A DNA stretch of 13,378 nt from Candidatus Saccharimonadota bacterium (GTDB lineage: Bacteria > Patescibacteriota > Saccharimonadia > Saccharimonadales > Saccharimonadaceae): assembly GCA_905371595.1 (NCBI GenBank), contig CAJPLU010000022.1:1-13378 (forward strand), given 5' to 3'. The translations under genes and the position numbers were made by a program. The notes under the pieces are model-generated. The model saw only the letters and a list, made by a program, of their open reading frames with translations. It was not told the origin of the DNA and made no database searches. Shown here in pieces: positions 1 through 6,182 of the stretch; position 1 is the stretch's first letter, and the number at the start of each line of letters is the position of its first letter.

Positions 1-448
1 ATATGTGGCAGGTGATTTTGATGGCATTTCTCTGCATATAAATCCGGCAGGCGATTGGCAAATTGGCGGTTTCGCGGCAGACGCTGGTTTGACTGGGCGT
101 AAATTAGCCGTTGATAACTACGGTCCGCGGATTCCACTAGGCGGCGGGGCGTTCAGCGGCAAGGACGCCACTAAGGTCGATCGCGGCGGTGCCTATATGG
201 CGCGGCGGGTCGCAGTTGATTATCTTAAAAAGTTTGCAGCTCAGGAAGTGTTGGTGCGCTTGGCGTACGCAATCGGCCACGACCAGCCGGTTGAGGCTAC
301 AGCGGTAGTTGACGGCGCCGAGCAGCCAATCGCAGGTTATGACCTTAGTCCGGCGGGTATTATCGATACGCTGCAGCTGGCTCGTCCGCAATACGAACCA
401 ACAGCGCGCTACGGTCATTTTGGTAACGGCTTTGCTTGGGATAAGTAG
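1..448 (+). CDS. metK: S-adenosylmethionine synthetase, C-terminal part (5' truncated by the window)
   Basis: This is the C-terminal domain of methionine adenosyltransferase, which makes SAM from methionine and ATP in the cytoplasm. The frame is open from base 2 and has no true start here; the ATG-like codons near the window edge are internal. Family signatures are visible: GLTGRK, the glycine-rich phosphate-binding loop GGGAFSGKDATKVDR, and the closing YGHFG..F.W.K with stop TAG at 446-448. Compared with E. coli MetK, the His before GGGAFSGKD is Leu and DRSAAY reads DRGGAY, so it is a divergent member, but the catalytic loop is intact. SAM from this enzyme feeds RsmH, encoded about 4 kb downstream. 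The family assignment is secure. Confidence 0.95.
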   Translation, partial: YVAGDFDGISLHINPAGDWQIGGFAADAGLTGRKLAVDNYGPRIPLGGGAFSGKDATKVDRGGAYMARRVAVDYLKKFAAQEVLVRLAYAIGHDQPVEATAVVDGAEQPIAGYDLSPAGIIDTLQLARPQYEPTARYGHFGNGFAWDK

Positions 449-465
449 TCCCGCGTCTTAAGTTG

Positions 466-471
466 TATAAT
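466..471 (+). promoter_or_regulatory. -10 box TATAAT for the helicase gene, predicted leaderless
   Basis: A perfect TATAAT sits in the 30-base gap after metK, preceded by TTG. It ends 7 bases before the GTG at 479, so transcription would start at or next to the start codon. No convincing -35 hexamer lies 16-18 bases upstream. The gap also has no Shine-Dalgarno at a usable distance (AAGGG lies only 2-3 bases before the GTG). Confidence 0.6.
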
Positions 472-478
472 AAGGGTA

Positions 479-2014
479 GTGAAACAAGATTTAGCCTTAG
501 AAATATTATTGAGCGGCGAAAGCGCACTGCTGACCGGCCCGGCAGGAACGGGCAAGACTTTCGTGCTGAATCAATTCATTAACTTGAGCAAGGCTAGCGG
601 TAAGTATGTCTCAGTGACGGCGACGACTGGGCTAGCGGCGACGCATCTGGGCGGCGCGACGATTCATGCCTGGTCGGGGATTGGCGTCAGCGACCGCCTG
701 CCGAATGGTTTTGCCGAACATGTTAGCAAAAGCCGCCGCGAAATTATCGAAAAAACCGATGTCTTGATTATTGATGAGATTAGCATGTTGCACGATTACC
801 GCTTGGACATGGTTGACGAAGTTTGCCGTTTGGTGCGAAAACGAGTCGATGAGCCGTTCGGCGGCATCCAAGTGGTGCTTTCTGGCGACTTCTTTCAGTT
901 GCCGCCAGTTAATCGGTCAGAAAGCCGCGAGGGCGGGTTCGTAGTGAACTCATCGGCGTGGCGCGAGCTTGATCCGACGGTATTGTATCTGAGCGAGCAG
1001 TTTCGCCAGCGCGATGGCGATACGCTGCTAGAAATCTTGACGGCGATGCGGGCTGGCGATTTGCGTCGCCGCCATGCCGAGCAGCTGTTAGAGCGGACCG
1101 AATATCAACCGCCAGCCGGAGCAGATCTGACAGAATTGCATACTGTGAATGTTGACGTCGATAGAATTAATCAAGCCAGGCTGGCTGAATTGCCGGGCGA
1201 CGAGGTGTTGTATCAGCGCCATACTACTGGTAGTAACAACTACGTTGATAATTTGCAGCGTAGCGTACTAGCGCCAGAGGTACTGACCCTTAAAATAGGC
1301 GCATTAGTGATGGCGGTCAAGAACGATCAGGCGCGGCGTTATGCTAATGGCAGTATCGGCATGGTGGTCGATTTCGAGCCAGCGACGGATTATCCGTTAG
1401 TGGAGTTTCGTAATGGCCGGACGGTGACTATGCAGCCTGATACTTGGGAGTTGCGCGATGGGACGCGCAAACGAGCTAGCATTAGCCAAGTTCCGCTGCG
1501 TTTAGCGTGGGCGATTACTGTCCACAAAAGTCAAGGCATGACGCTGGATAGCGCGCGGATTGACCTGCGCAAAGCCTTTGTGCCGGGCATGGGCTATGTG
1601 GCGCTTAGCCGGGTGCGCGATATCGATAACCTGTATTTGACGGGTATTAATCGCATGGCTTTGCAGATGGGCGACGAAGCCTATGCTATTGACGAGCAGC
1701 TACGTACGCGGGCGGCGAATGATGCTAAAAAGTTCGCGCACTTACAACCAAAAGCCGACAAACGCGCGGCCGGCGAACTTAAACCCGCCAAAAAAGCGAA
1801 CAGCGCCAATTCTAGCTGGTCGGCTAAAATTGCTAAAATGCGCCAGACTTATCCTAATGCTTATAAACCATGGACTAAGGCTGATGACGATGAATTGCGC
1901 CAAATGTTCATTAACGGCGAAAGTATTGCTGCGATGAGCCAGAAACTCGGCCGCCATCATGGTTCAATCAAAATGCGTTTGCAAAAACATTTTGGCGAAG
2001 ATGCCGTGCAATAG
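479..2014 (+). CDS. PIF1-like SF1B DNA helicase with C-terminal Myb/SANT-like domain
   Basis: This 511-residue ATP-dependent helicase belongs to the PIF1/RecD-like superfamily 1B and probably unwinds DNA structures or forks during replication and repair. Visible motifs: Walker A GPAGTGKT at residues 20-27, Walker B LIIDE at 96-100, LSGDFFQLPP at 134-143, EQFRQ at 173-177, AITVHKSQGMTLD at 345-357, and YVALSRVR at 373-380. All core helicase motifs are intact. Residues about 415-450 form a Lys/Ala-rich linker. Residues about 461-505 (KPWTKADDDEL, then GRHHGSIKMRL) look like a Myb/SANT-type helix-turn-helix, which probably aids DNA binding. GTG is chosen as start because the -10 box ends 7 bases upstream and no earlier in-frame start exists. 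It is monocistronic or precedes the next unit after 37 bases. Confidence 0.9.
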   Translation: MKQDLALEILLSGESALLTGPAGTGKTFVLNQFINLSKASGKYVSVTATTGLAATHLGGATIHAWSGIGVSDRLPNGFAEHVSKSRREIIEKTDVLIIDEISMLHDYRLDMVDEVCRLVRKRVDEPFGGIQVVLSGDFFQLPPVNRSESREGGFVVNSSAWRELDPTVLYLSEQFRQRDGDTLLEILTAMRAGDLRRRHAEQLLERTEYQPPAGADLTELHTVNVDVDRINQARLAELPGDEVLYQRHTTGSNNYVDNLQRSVLAPEVLTLKIGALVMAVKNDQARRYANGSIGMVVDFEPATDYPLVEFRNGRTVTMQPDTWELRDGTRKRASISQVPLRLAWAITVHKSQGMTLDSARIDLRKAFVPGMGYVALSRVRDIDNLYLTGINRMALQMGDEAYAIDEQLRTRAANDAKKFAHLQPKADKRAAGELKPAKKANSANSSWSAKIAKMRQTYPNAYKPWTKADDDELRQMFINGESIAAMSQKLGRHHGSIKMRLQKHFGEDAVQ

Positions 2015-2045
2015 TAGAATAGCGTCTAATAATTGTAGTAGAATA
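2012..2045 (+). repeat. Direct repeat TAGTAGAATA, two copies 24 bases apart
   Basis: The 10-mer TAGTAGAATA occurs at 2012-2021, overlapping the helicase stop codon TAG, and at 2036-2045, where it contains the TAGAAT -10 box of the next gene. Both copies fall in the 37-base intergenic gap. It may be two tandem -10-like elements or a binding site; the function is unknown. Confidence 0.5.
2039..2044 (+). promoter_or_regulatory. -10 box TAGAAT for the DUF4868-like/yvcK unit, predicted leaderless
   Basis: TAGAAT (one mismatch to TATAAT) ends 7 bases before the ATG at 2052, the same geometry as at the helicase gene. No Shine-Dalgarno is present; the bases just before the ATG are ATATATC. The box supports the 2052 start over a longer frame opening at 1959 inside the helicase gene. 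Confidence 0.5.
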
Positions 2046-2051
2046 TATATC

Positions 2052-3059
2052 ATGAATAATGACCAATCAATACCGGCTGATGACCAGCCGCCAGAGCCGA
2101 CTGATATTTTCCTCTGGGCGAACCAAGCTGATGCGCATAAGGACGAGCTCGAAATTGACTTATTTCTATTTACGAAGGGCTACACTGTCTACGCCACTAA
2201 TTACGCTAATGAACTTAAGGCGCAGCTCAAGGTATTATTCCTTTACGACATGATTAGCCAGGTGCAAACTGGTGCTGCTACTGGTATGGCAGTGCGCGAC
2301 TTTGAAGCGGCCGCTGCTGAGGATAATGTGTTGGAGCGTACTACCTTGGACCGGGTAGACCACGCGCAAGAGGTGATTGAGCAGATTCGCTACGGCGAGG
2401 AAACGCTAGAGGTGTTCCGCGAAGGCGACCATGAGTTCAAGAAGGTCAAGGGAATCGTAGCGCGTTTCAGCCGCCAGGGGGCCGAGCCGTTTTTTGTGGC
2501 TAAGATTTTACCGCAGTCGCAAGTGCTTAAAGGCGCAACCGCTTGGATGTATAACGGCGATTCGTTTCAACCGTTTAGCGCTGATGTCGGCCTAAAAATT
2601 ACGCCAGATAATCAAGTGTTGATTGCTGGCGGCGATATTTTTGCCTTTAACGAGTCGAAATTCATCCGTTTGTTTGGTTACGATGCTAAGCAGTTCGCTG
2701 TTGCCGAGGAAAAAATTGCTGAGATCGAGAAAAACTTTAAGTTAAAGTTCCCTGAAGGTATGACTTTCGATGCGTTGGTGCGCGATACTAAATCGTTAGT
2801 AACTAAGCTGCAGAAAGTTGAAATTGGCCTGGTGACGCAAGAGCAGGTTATTGAGCAGGCCGACGAAATGGGCCTAGAACTGATGACTGACGACGCTACT
2901 GGCCAGATTATTATTATGGATGCCAAGGATGCGGCTAAATTCGTTAACTTGCTAAATGATGATTATATGACTAGCGATATGACTGGTATCAAGTATGAAT
3001 TAAAAGGCAAGAAGGAACTGCGCGGCGATAGCGAAGCAAGCACGCCAGAAGGGGAATAA
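2052..3059 (+). CDS. DUF4868/KwaB-like protein of unknown function
   Basis: This is a soluble, acidic protein of 335 residues with no signal peptide or membrane segment. The middle part (about 160-260) has a pattern I associate with the DUF4868 family, which includes KwaB of the Kiwa anti-phage system: a short strand-rich segment ending IFAFNESKFIRLFGY (196-210), then a helical stretch about 215-256. This is a recalled pattern resemblance, not a search result, and it could be another conserved CPR family. The N-terminus (1-20) is Pro/Asp-rich and probably disordered; the tail (318-335) is charged. No KwaA-like membrane partner adjoins it. Its TAA overlaps the yvcK ATG by one base (TAATG), so the two are co-translated. 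ATG 2052 is chosen from the -10 box 7 bases upstream; the open frame continues to 1959 but would overlap the helicase gene. Confidence 0.8.
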   Translation: MNNDQSIPADDQPPEPTDIFLWANQADAHKDELEIDLFLFTKGYTVYATNYANELKAQLKVLFLYDMISQVQTGAATGMAVRDFEAAAAEDNVLERTTLDRVDHAQEVIEQIRYGEETLEVFREGDHEFKKVKGIVARFSRQGAEPFFVAKILPQSQVLKGATAWMYNGDSFQPFSADVGLKITPDNQVLIAGGDIFAFNESKFIRLFGYDAKQFAVAEEKIAEIEKNFKLKFPEGMTFDALVRDTKSLVTKLQKVEIGLVTQEQVIEQADEMGLELMTDDATGQIIIMDAKDAAKFVNLLNDDYMTSDMTGIKYELKGKKELRGDSEASTPEGE

Positions 3060-4063
3060 TGAGCGAAGAGCATGGCGACAGCGGAGCAAAAATTGTAGTT
3101 ATCGGAGGCGGCACTGGCAGCTTCACGCTGCTAACAGGTCTCAAAAAATACGTGTCTGATTTGACAGCGCTGGTCAATATGGCAGATGATGGCGGATCAA
3201 CGGGACAGCTGCGCGACGAACTTGGCGTGCTGCCGCCGGGTGATGTGCGGCAATGTCTGGTGGCGTTGAGCGATAGCCCGCGGGTGCGTGATTTGTTTAA
3301 TTATCGATTTGATGACGGCAGCTTGAAGGGCCATGCTTTTGGCAATTTGTTCTTGACAGCACTCGAGAAAATGACTGGTAGCTTCGGTGAAGCGGTACAG
3401 TTGGCTAGCCAAGTTCTCAATATTCAAGGCAGGGTAATTCCGACAACTTTAACCGATATTACGCTGTGTGTCGAAAGCGCTTCGGGCGAGCCGATCAAAG
3501 GGCAATTCAAAATCGCGCATGCCGATATCGCCAAACGGCCAAAAGTGTGGCTGGAGCCAGAAGCAGTAGCGCACCCAGCAGCCGTTCAGGCGATCCTGGA
3601 GGCTGATATGGTGGTGATTGCACCAGGTAACCTGTATGGCAGTTTAGCGCCAGCATTGGTGATTCGAGAAATTCAGGAGGCGCTAGCGGCAACGTCGGCG
3701 AAATGCGTCTTTGTTTGTAATTTAGTGACTAAGCCTGGTCCGACTGACAATTTGAGCGTGGTGGACTTTGCTAGCGAGATTGAGCGTTTGGCGGGTAGCG
3801 AGTTCCTTGATTATGTAGTTTTTAATACTGATCAGCCATCGGCAGAACTAATGGATAAGTACTCTCATGACGGCGAGCATGTGGTGCAATATGATATCAG
3901 CGAGCTAAAACGCCAGCACTACGAATTCCGCGGTGCCAGCATTCTAGCAAAGAAAGTTTGGTCGGGCGCCCAGTCGAGTGACCCGATTGCAGCAGTGCGC
4001 AGTTTTATCCGGCACGATCCTGACGCTGTAGCGCGCCAGCTGATGCGTATATACTTTGCATAA
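3059..4063 (+). CDS. yvcK: YvcK/CofD-like UDP-sugar-binding regulator (gluconeogenesis factor family)
   Basis: YvcK-family proteins are Rossmann-like cytoplasmic factors that bind UDP-sugars and link carbon flux to peptidoglycan synthesis; CofD relatives transfer lactyl-phosphate in F420 synthesis. Motifs of the family are present: GGGTGSF at residues 16-22, DDGGSTGQLR at 43-52, PPGDVRQ at 59-65, GHAFGNLFL at 91-99, APGNLYGS at 188-195 (usually GPGSLYTS) and NLVTKPGPTDN at 221-231. The 334-residue length is typical for YvcK. It starts on the last base of the upstream stop codon, with AAGGGG (3049-3054) as a close Shine-Dalgarno. No F420 genes are nearby and wall genes follow, so the YvcK role is preferred over CofD. 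A hairpin terminator follows 29 bases after the stop. Confidence 0.92.
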   Translation: MSEEHGDSGAKIVVIGGGTGSFTLLTGLKKYVSDLTALVNMADDGGSTGQLRDELGVLPPGDVRQCLVALSDSPRVRDLFNYRFDDGSLKGHAFGNLFLTALEKMTGSFGEAVQLASQVLNIQGRVIPTTLTDITLCVESASGEPIKGQFKIAHADIAKRPKVWLEPEAVAHPAAVQAILEADMVVIAPGNLYGSLAPALVIREIQEALAATSAKCVFVCNLVTKPGPTDNLSVVDFASEIERLAGSEFLDYVVFNTDQPSAELMDKYSHDGEHVVQYDISELKRQHYEFRGASILAKKVWSGAQSSDPIAAVRSFIRHDPDAVARQLMRIYFA

Positions 4064-4091
4064 GTGAAGTTTTCTGTCATGGCTGACCTCT

Positions 4092-4122
4092 ATAGACGCT
4101 AGATATAGCGTCTATTTGCTTA
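4092..4122 (+). terminator. Intrinsic terminator after yvcK
   Basis: ATAGACGCT (4092-4100) and AGCGTCTAT (4107-4115) form a perfect 9-bp stem with a 6-base loop, followed by TTGCTT, a modest T tract. It lies 29 bases after the yvcK stop and separates the yvcK unit from the dcw region. Confidence 0.75.
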
Positions 4123-4136
4123 TATAAACACTATAG

Positions 4137-4158
4137 TTTTCCACGTTTTTGTGGAAAA
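4137..4158. other. Perfect inverted repeat TTTTCCAC-N6-GTGGAAAA
   Basis: An 8-bp perfect stem with the loop GTTTTT sits 14 bases after the yvcK terminator. It could be a second transcription stop or an operator for the promoter about 35 bases downstream. Each arm faintly resembles a DnaA box (TTATCCACA) with two mismatches, too weak to call. Its symmetry is clear; its role is not. Confidence 0.5.
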
Positions 4159-4191
4159 GTAAAGAAGTTATCATTTTTAGTAAAAAAGGTA

Positions 4192-4221
4192 TTGCACAAG
4201 CATGATGAAACGTTGTATGAT
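4192..4221 (+). promoter_or_regulatory. Candidate promoter TTGCAC-N18-TATGAT for the 59-residue ORF
   Basis: TATGAT at 4216-4221 ends 7 bases before an in-frame GTG at 4229. A weak -35-like TTGCAC lies at 4192-4197 with an 18-base spacer. The geometry matches the other predicted leaderless starts in the window and favours GTG 4229 over the ATG codons at 4202 and 4205, which would lie upstream of the transcript. Confidence 0.45.
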
Positions 4222-4228
4222 AAAGCCA

Positions 4229-4408
4229 GTGGCAAAGGCAAGAGAAATTCTCGAGCTAAAACAAACACCACCGCGTAAAATAACAAAAGAAAGTAGGGTA
4301 GTCATGACCGACGCAGCTATTAGCCAATCTATGTACGGTAGGGCGGGCGTCTTGGTTTGCGTACCTGATGCTTACGTATCGCGGGCGACGCTGTCTTTAG
4401 GCGCGTAG
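4229..4408 (+). CDS. Small basic hypothetical protein (59 residues)
   Basis: I do not recognise this small ORF. The N-terminal half is Lys/Arg-rich (TPPRKITKESR, residues 13-23) and the C-terminal half is mildly hydrophobic (GVLVCVPDAYV, 40-50). It is not MraZ-like although it lies where mraZ often sits upstream of rsmH. The frame is also open from ATG 4202 (68 residues); GTG 4229 is preferred because a TATGAT box ends 7 bases before it and no good Shine-Dalgarno serves the ATGs (AAGG is 12 bases away). Its 3' end overlaps the 3' end of an opposite-strand ORF by 12 bases. It may be a real small gene or a leader for the downstream region. Confidence 0.4.
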   Translation: MAKAREILELKQTPPRKITKESRVVMTDAAISQSMYGRAGVLVCVPDAYVSRATLSLGA

Positions 4409-4636
4409 CCGTATAGTTTGTGGTACTTTTACAATTCGAAGTTGGACATCCTCGAGATCAACAACCTGATAGTGAGCAGTGGAATATCGACCCACGCTAA
4501 AATTGTCGAAAGTTCTTTCCTCTAACACAACACCTCCCAAAAACTCCACCTCACACACAAGTCTCTCAAAGGTATGCTTAGACGAAATATGAATTGTTTG
4601 ACAATTCTCGTAATTTGAGCATGCTTGACTATACAA
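4397..4636 (-). CDS. Small hypothetical protein on the minus strand (about 79 residues)
   Basis: This is the only plausible minus-strand gene in the window and I do not recognise it. On the minus strand AGGAG (4650-4646) lies 9 bases before a TTG at 4636; another in-frame TTG at 4642 would leave only 3 bases. The product has several Cys near the N-terminus and a strand-like acidic/hydrophobic C-terminal half (VVDLEDVQLRIVKVPQ). The + strand here is C-rich (4520-4570), unlike the G-rich coding strand elsewhere, which fits coding on the minus strand. It converges on the 59-residue ORF and diverges from rsmH. The TTG start and short length keep this uncertain. Confidence 0.4.
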   Translation of the reverse strand: MYSQACSNYENCQTIHISSKHTFERLVCEVEFLGGVVLEERTFDNFSVGRYSTAHYQVVDLEDVQLRIVKVPQTIRLRA

Positions 4637-4710
4637 AAACAAAAACTCCTATGCGAAAACAAACAGCTCGCTATCGGATTGGTGATCTCGAGACCTCTAT
4701 CAGACCATGT

Positions 4711-4718
4711 GGTATGAT
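4711..4718 (+). promoter_or_regulatory. -10 box (GG)TATGAT before rsmH with TG extension, predicted leaderless
   Basis: TATGAT at 4713-4718 is preceded by TGG (4710-4712), an extended -10 (TGn). It ends 6 bases before the ATG at 4725, so the rsmH message would begin at or next to its start codon. The intervening GGGGGA is too close to the ATG to work as a normal Shine-Dalgarno. Confidence 0.6.
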
Positions 4719-4724
4719 GGGGGA

Positions 4725-5615
4725 ATGAGTATTAAAGAACATCCACCACTTCATGTTCCGGTATTACTTGATGACGTTGTGCGGTTGCTTAATCCTAAAG
4801 ATGGCGAGAGTTATCTCGACCTGACGGCTGGATACGGCGGACACGCGGGCGCCATTGTCGAACGAACGCATAATTATCGCGGAATGACTTTGGTCGATCG
4901 CGATGAATTTGCACAAGCAAACCTAGCGGCATTTGTCGGCAAAGGGGCAGAGTTAATACACGCTGATTTTGTCAGCGCTGCCCGGCAGTTGATTGCTATA
5001 GGCAAGCGGTTTGATATGATATTGATTGATTTGGGGGTGTCGTCACCACAGCTTGATAGGGCTGAGCGAGGATTTTCTTTTTCGCATAGCGGTCCGCTGG
5101 ATATGCGGATGGATCGGCGGCAAGCTTTAACTGCAGAGCAGGTGGTTAACACCTATTCGCAGGGCGAGCTGGAGCGGATTATTCGCGATTACGGCGAAGA
5201 GCGGCCAAATATTGCGCGGCGTTATGCTGCTGCGATTATTAAGGCTAGACCACTGGCGACAACTGAAGATTTGGTATCGGCTATCTTGAGGGCGCATGTC
5301 GGACGGCGCCAGCGAACGCATCCGGCGACACGTACTTTTCAGGCGATTCGGATTTTTGTAAACGATGAGCTTGAGCAAGTACGAGCGATTATGCCATTAT
5401 TACCCGAGCTGTTGTCGCAGGGCGGGCGAGTCGGTGTAATTAGCTTTCATAGCCTGGAGGATCGTATTGTTAAGCAATACTTTGCCGAACAGGCCAAGAA
5501 CGGCTACGAGGCGGAACTTCGTATCATTACGAAGCATCCTGTCGATGGAGCTATTAGAGATGTTCACAATCCGCGTTCGCGAAGTGCTAAGCTTCGTGTC
5601 GCTGTGAAAATATAA
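4725..5615 (+). CDS. rsmH: 16S rRNA (cytosine-1402-N4)-methyltransferase RsmH
   Basis: RsmH (MraW) methylates N4 of C1402 in 16S rRNA using SAM and is a conserved first member of dcw clusters. The 296-residue product shows the family order: HVPVLLDDVV (10-19), SAM-binding LDLTAGYGGH (31-40), LIDLGVSSPQLD (100-111), ERGFSF (114-119), GPLDMRMD (123-130), HPATRTFQAIRIFVNDE (199-215), VISFHSLEDRIVK (238-250), and NPRSRSAKLR (282-291). Length is close to the usual ~310. An in-frame ATG at 4707 exists, but it lies upstream of the extended -10 box, so ATG 4725 is chosen. No mraZ precedes it. The 24-codon ORF follows after 21 bases. Confidence 0.96.
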   Translation: MSIKEHPPLHVPVLLDDVVRLLNPKDGESYLDLTAGYGGHAGAIVERTHNYRGMTLVDRDEFAQANLAAFVGKGAELIHADFVSAARQLIAIGKRFDMILIDLGVSSPQLDRAERGFSFSHSGPLDMRMDRRQALTAEQVVNTYSQGELERIIRDYGEERPNIARRYAAAIIKARPLATTEDLVSAILRAHVGRRQRTHPATRTFQAIRIFVNDELEQVRAIMPLLPELLSQGGRVGVISFHSLEDRIVKQYFAEQAKNGYEAELRIITKHPVDGAIRDVHNPRSRSAKLRVAVKI

Positions 5616-5636
5616 AAACAGAAAGGAAGATGTAGC

Positions 5637-5711
5637 ATGACTCGCCGCATCCAAGTACAAGTCCAAGCCGACGTTCAGCATGACATCACTGTCGTGCGCC
5701 GCGCCGCTTAG
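5637..5711 (+). CDS. 24-codon mini-ORF with strong Shine-Dalgarno (possible leader peptide)
   Basis: A short open frame starting MTRRIQVQVQADVQ and ending VVRRAA runs from ATG 5637 to TAG 5711. AAGGAAG at 5624-5630 lies 6 bases upstream, one of the best ribosome sites in the window. Codons are strikingly C-ending (CGC, ATC, GTC, GAC, GCC) and it has two Arg pairs (residues 3-4, 21-22). It lies between rsmH and the ftsL-like gene, 25 bases before a stable hairpin. Possibilities are a translated leader peptide controlling ftsL-ftsI, a real micro-protein, or a remnant. I do not recognise the sequence. Confidence 0.45.
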   Translation: MTRRIQVQVQADVQHDITVVRRAA

Positions 5712-5735
5712 GCAAAATAACACAACTCTATAGGG

Positions 5736-5782
5736 CAGAGGAGCGTAATTTTCGTTTTTCTCCTAACGTTCCTCTGGCTTTT
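5736..5782 (+). terminator. Hairpin with short T tract before ftsL (terminator or attenuator)
   Basis: CAGAGGAGCGT (5736-5746) pairs with ACGTTCCTCTG (5766-5776) to form an 11-bp stem with one G-U pair and a 19-base loop, followed by GCTTTT. The 5' arm can instead pair locally, AGGAG (5739-5743) with CTCCT (5760-5764), giving a weaker competing stem. Placed just after the 24-codon ORF, this resembles an attenuator. The T tract is short, so termination may be partial. Confidence 0.5.
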
Positions 5783-5818
5783 GAGTGTCAAAATAAATAA
5801 CAAAAACGAATCCACCAC

Positions 5819-6169
5819 ATGTCATATTCACGAACTACACAATTTAATAGCCGGCGCCAAGGTAATTATGGGCGCAACCGCAATACAGTTGCTTTTGCAT
5901 CGGCTATCAAACTCGGCCCGATTTCTAATGCGATTATTATTGCACTTCTCTTGACGCTGCTAGGTCTGCTATACTTAACACAAGCGGGGAGTGTTTCGGG
6001 CTATGATTATGAGTCAAATGACGTCAGCAATAAAATTTCGACGTTGACCGAACAGAAGAGTGATCTAGCGGTTGAGAATGCTCGCCTGACAGCTCTGCAA
6101 TCGGTTAAAGACAGCAGTGTTGCTCAAAGGATGGCTACCCCGGCTGATACTCAGTATGTAAGCAAATAG
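5819..6169 (+). CDS. ftsL: FtsL-like septum protein
   Basis: This 116-residue bitopic protein occupies the ftsL position between rsmH and ftsI. It has a basic cytoplasmic N-terminus (residues 1-33), one membrane segment at about 36-56 (NAIIIALLLTLLGLLYL) and an extracytoplasmic heptad-like coiled coil at about 62-95 (VSNKISTLTEQKSDLAVENA). In other bacteria FtsL pairs with FtsB and FtsQ to recruit and activate FtsW-FtsI at midcell. The call rests on topology and position because FtsL and FtsB/DivIC sequences are poorly conserved, so it could equally be DivIC-like. ATG 5819 has no Shine-Dalgarno and no clear -10 box at the leaderless distance, making its translation start the least explained of the cluster. 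Its stop overlaps the ftsI Shine-Dalgarno. Confidence 0.8.
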   Translation: MSYSRTTQFNSRRQGNYGRNRNTVAFASAIKLGPISNAIIIALLLTLLGLLYLTQAGSVSGYDYESNDVSNKISTLTEQKSDLAVENARLTALQSVKDSSVAQRMATPADTQYVSK

Positions 6170-6182
6170 GAGTTTTAGGATA

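Noticed and set aside
1959..2051. Upstream extension of the DUF4868-like gene
   Set aside because: It would overlap the helicase 3' end and add a Cys/Asn-rich leader; the -10 box at 2039-2044 places the start at 2052.
4229..4408. mraZ gene
   Set aside because: The position fits but the product lacks the duplicated AbrB-like halves and is far too short.
4707..4724. Upstream ATG of rsmH
   Set aside because: The ATG precedes the -10 box that it partly overlaps, so it would not be in the transcript; MSIKEHPP is the family-like start.
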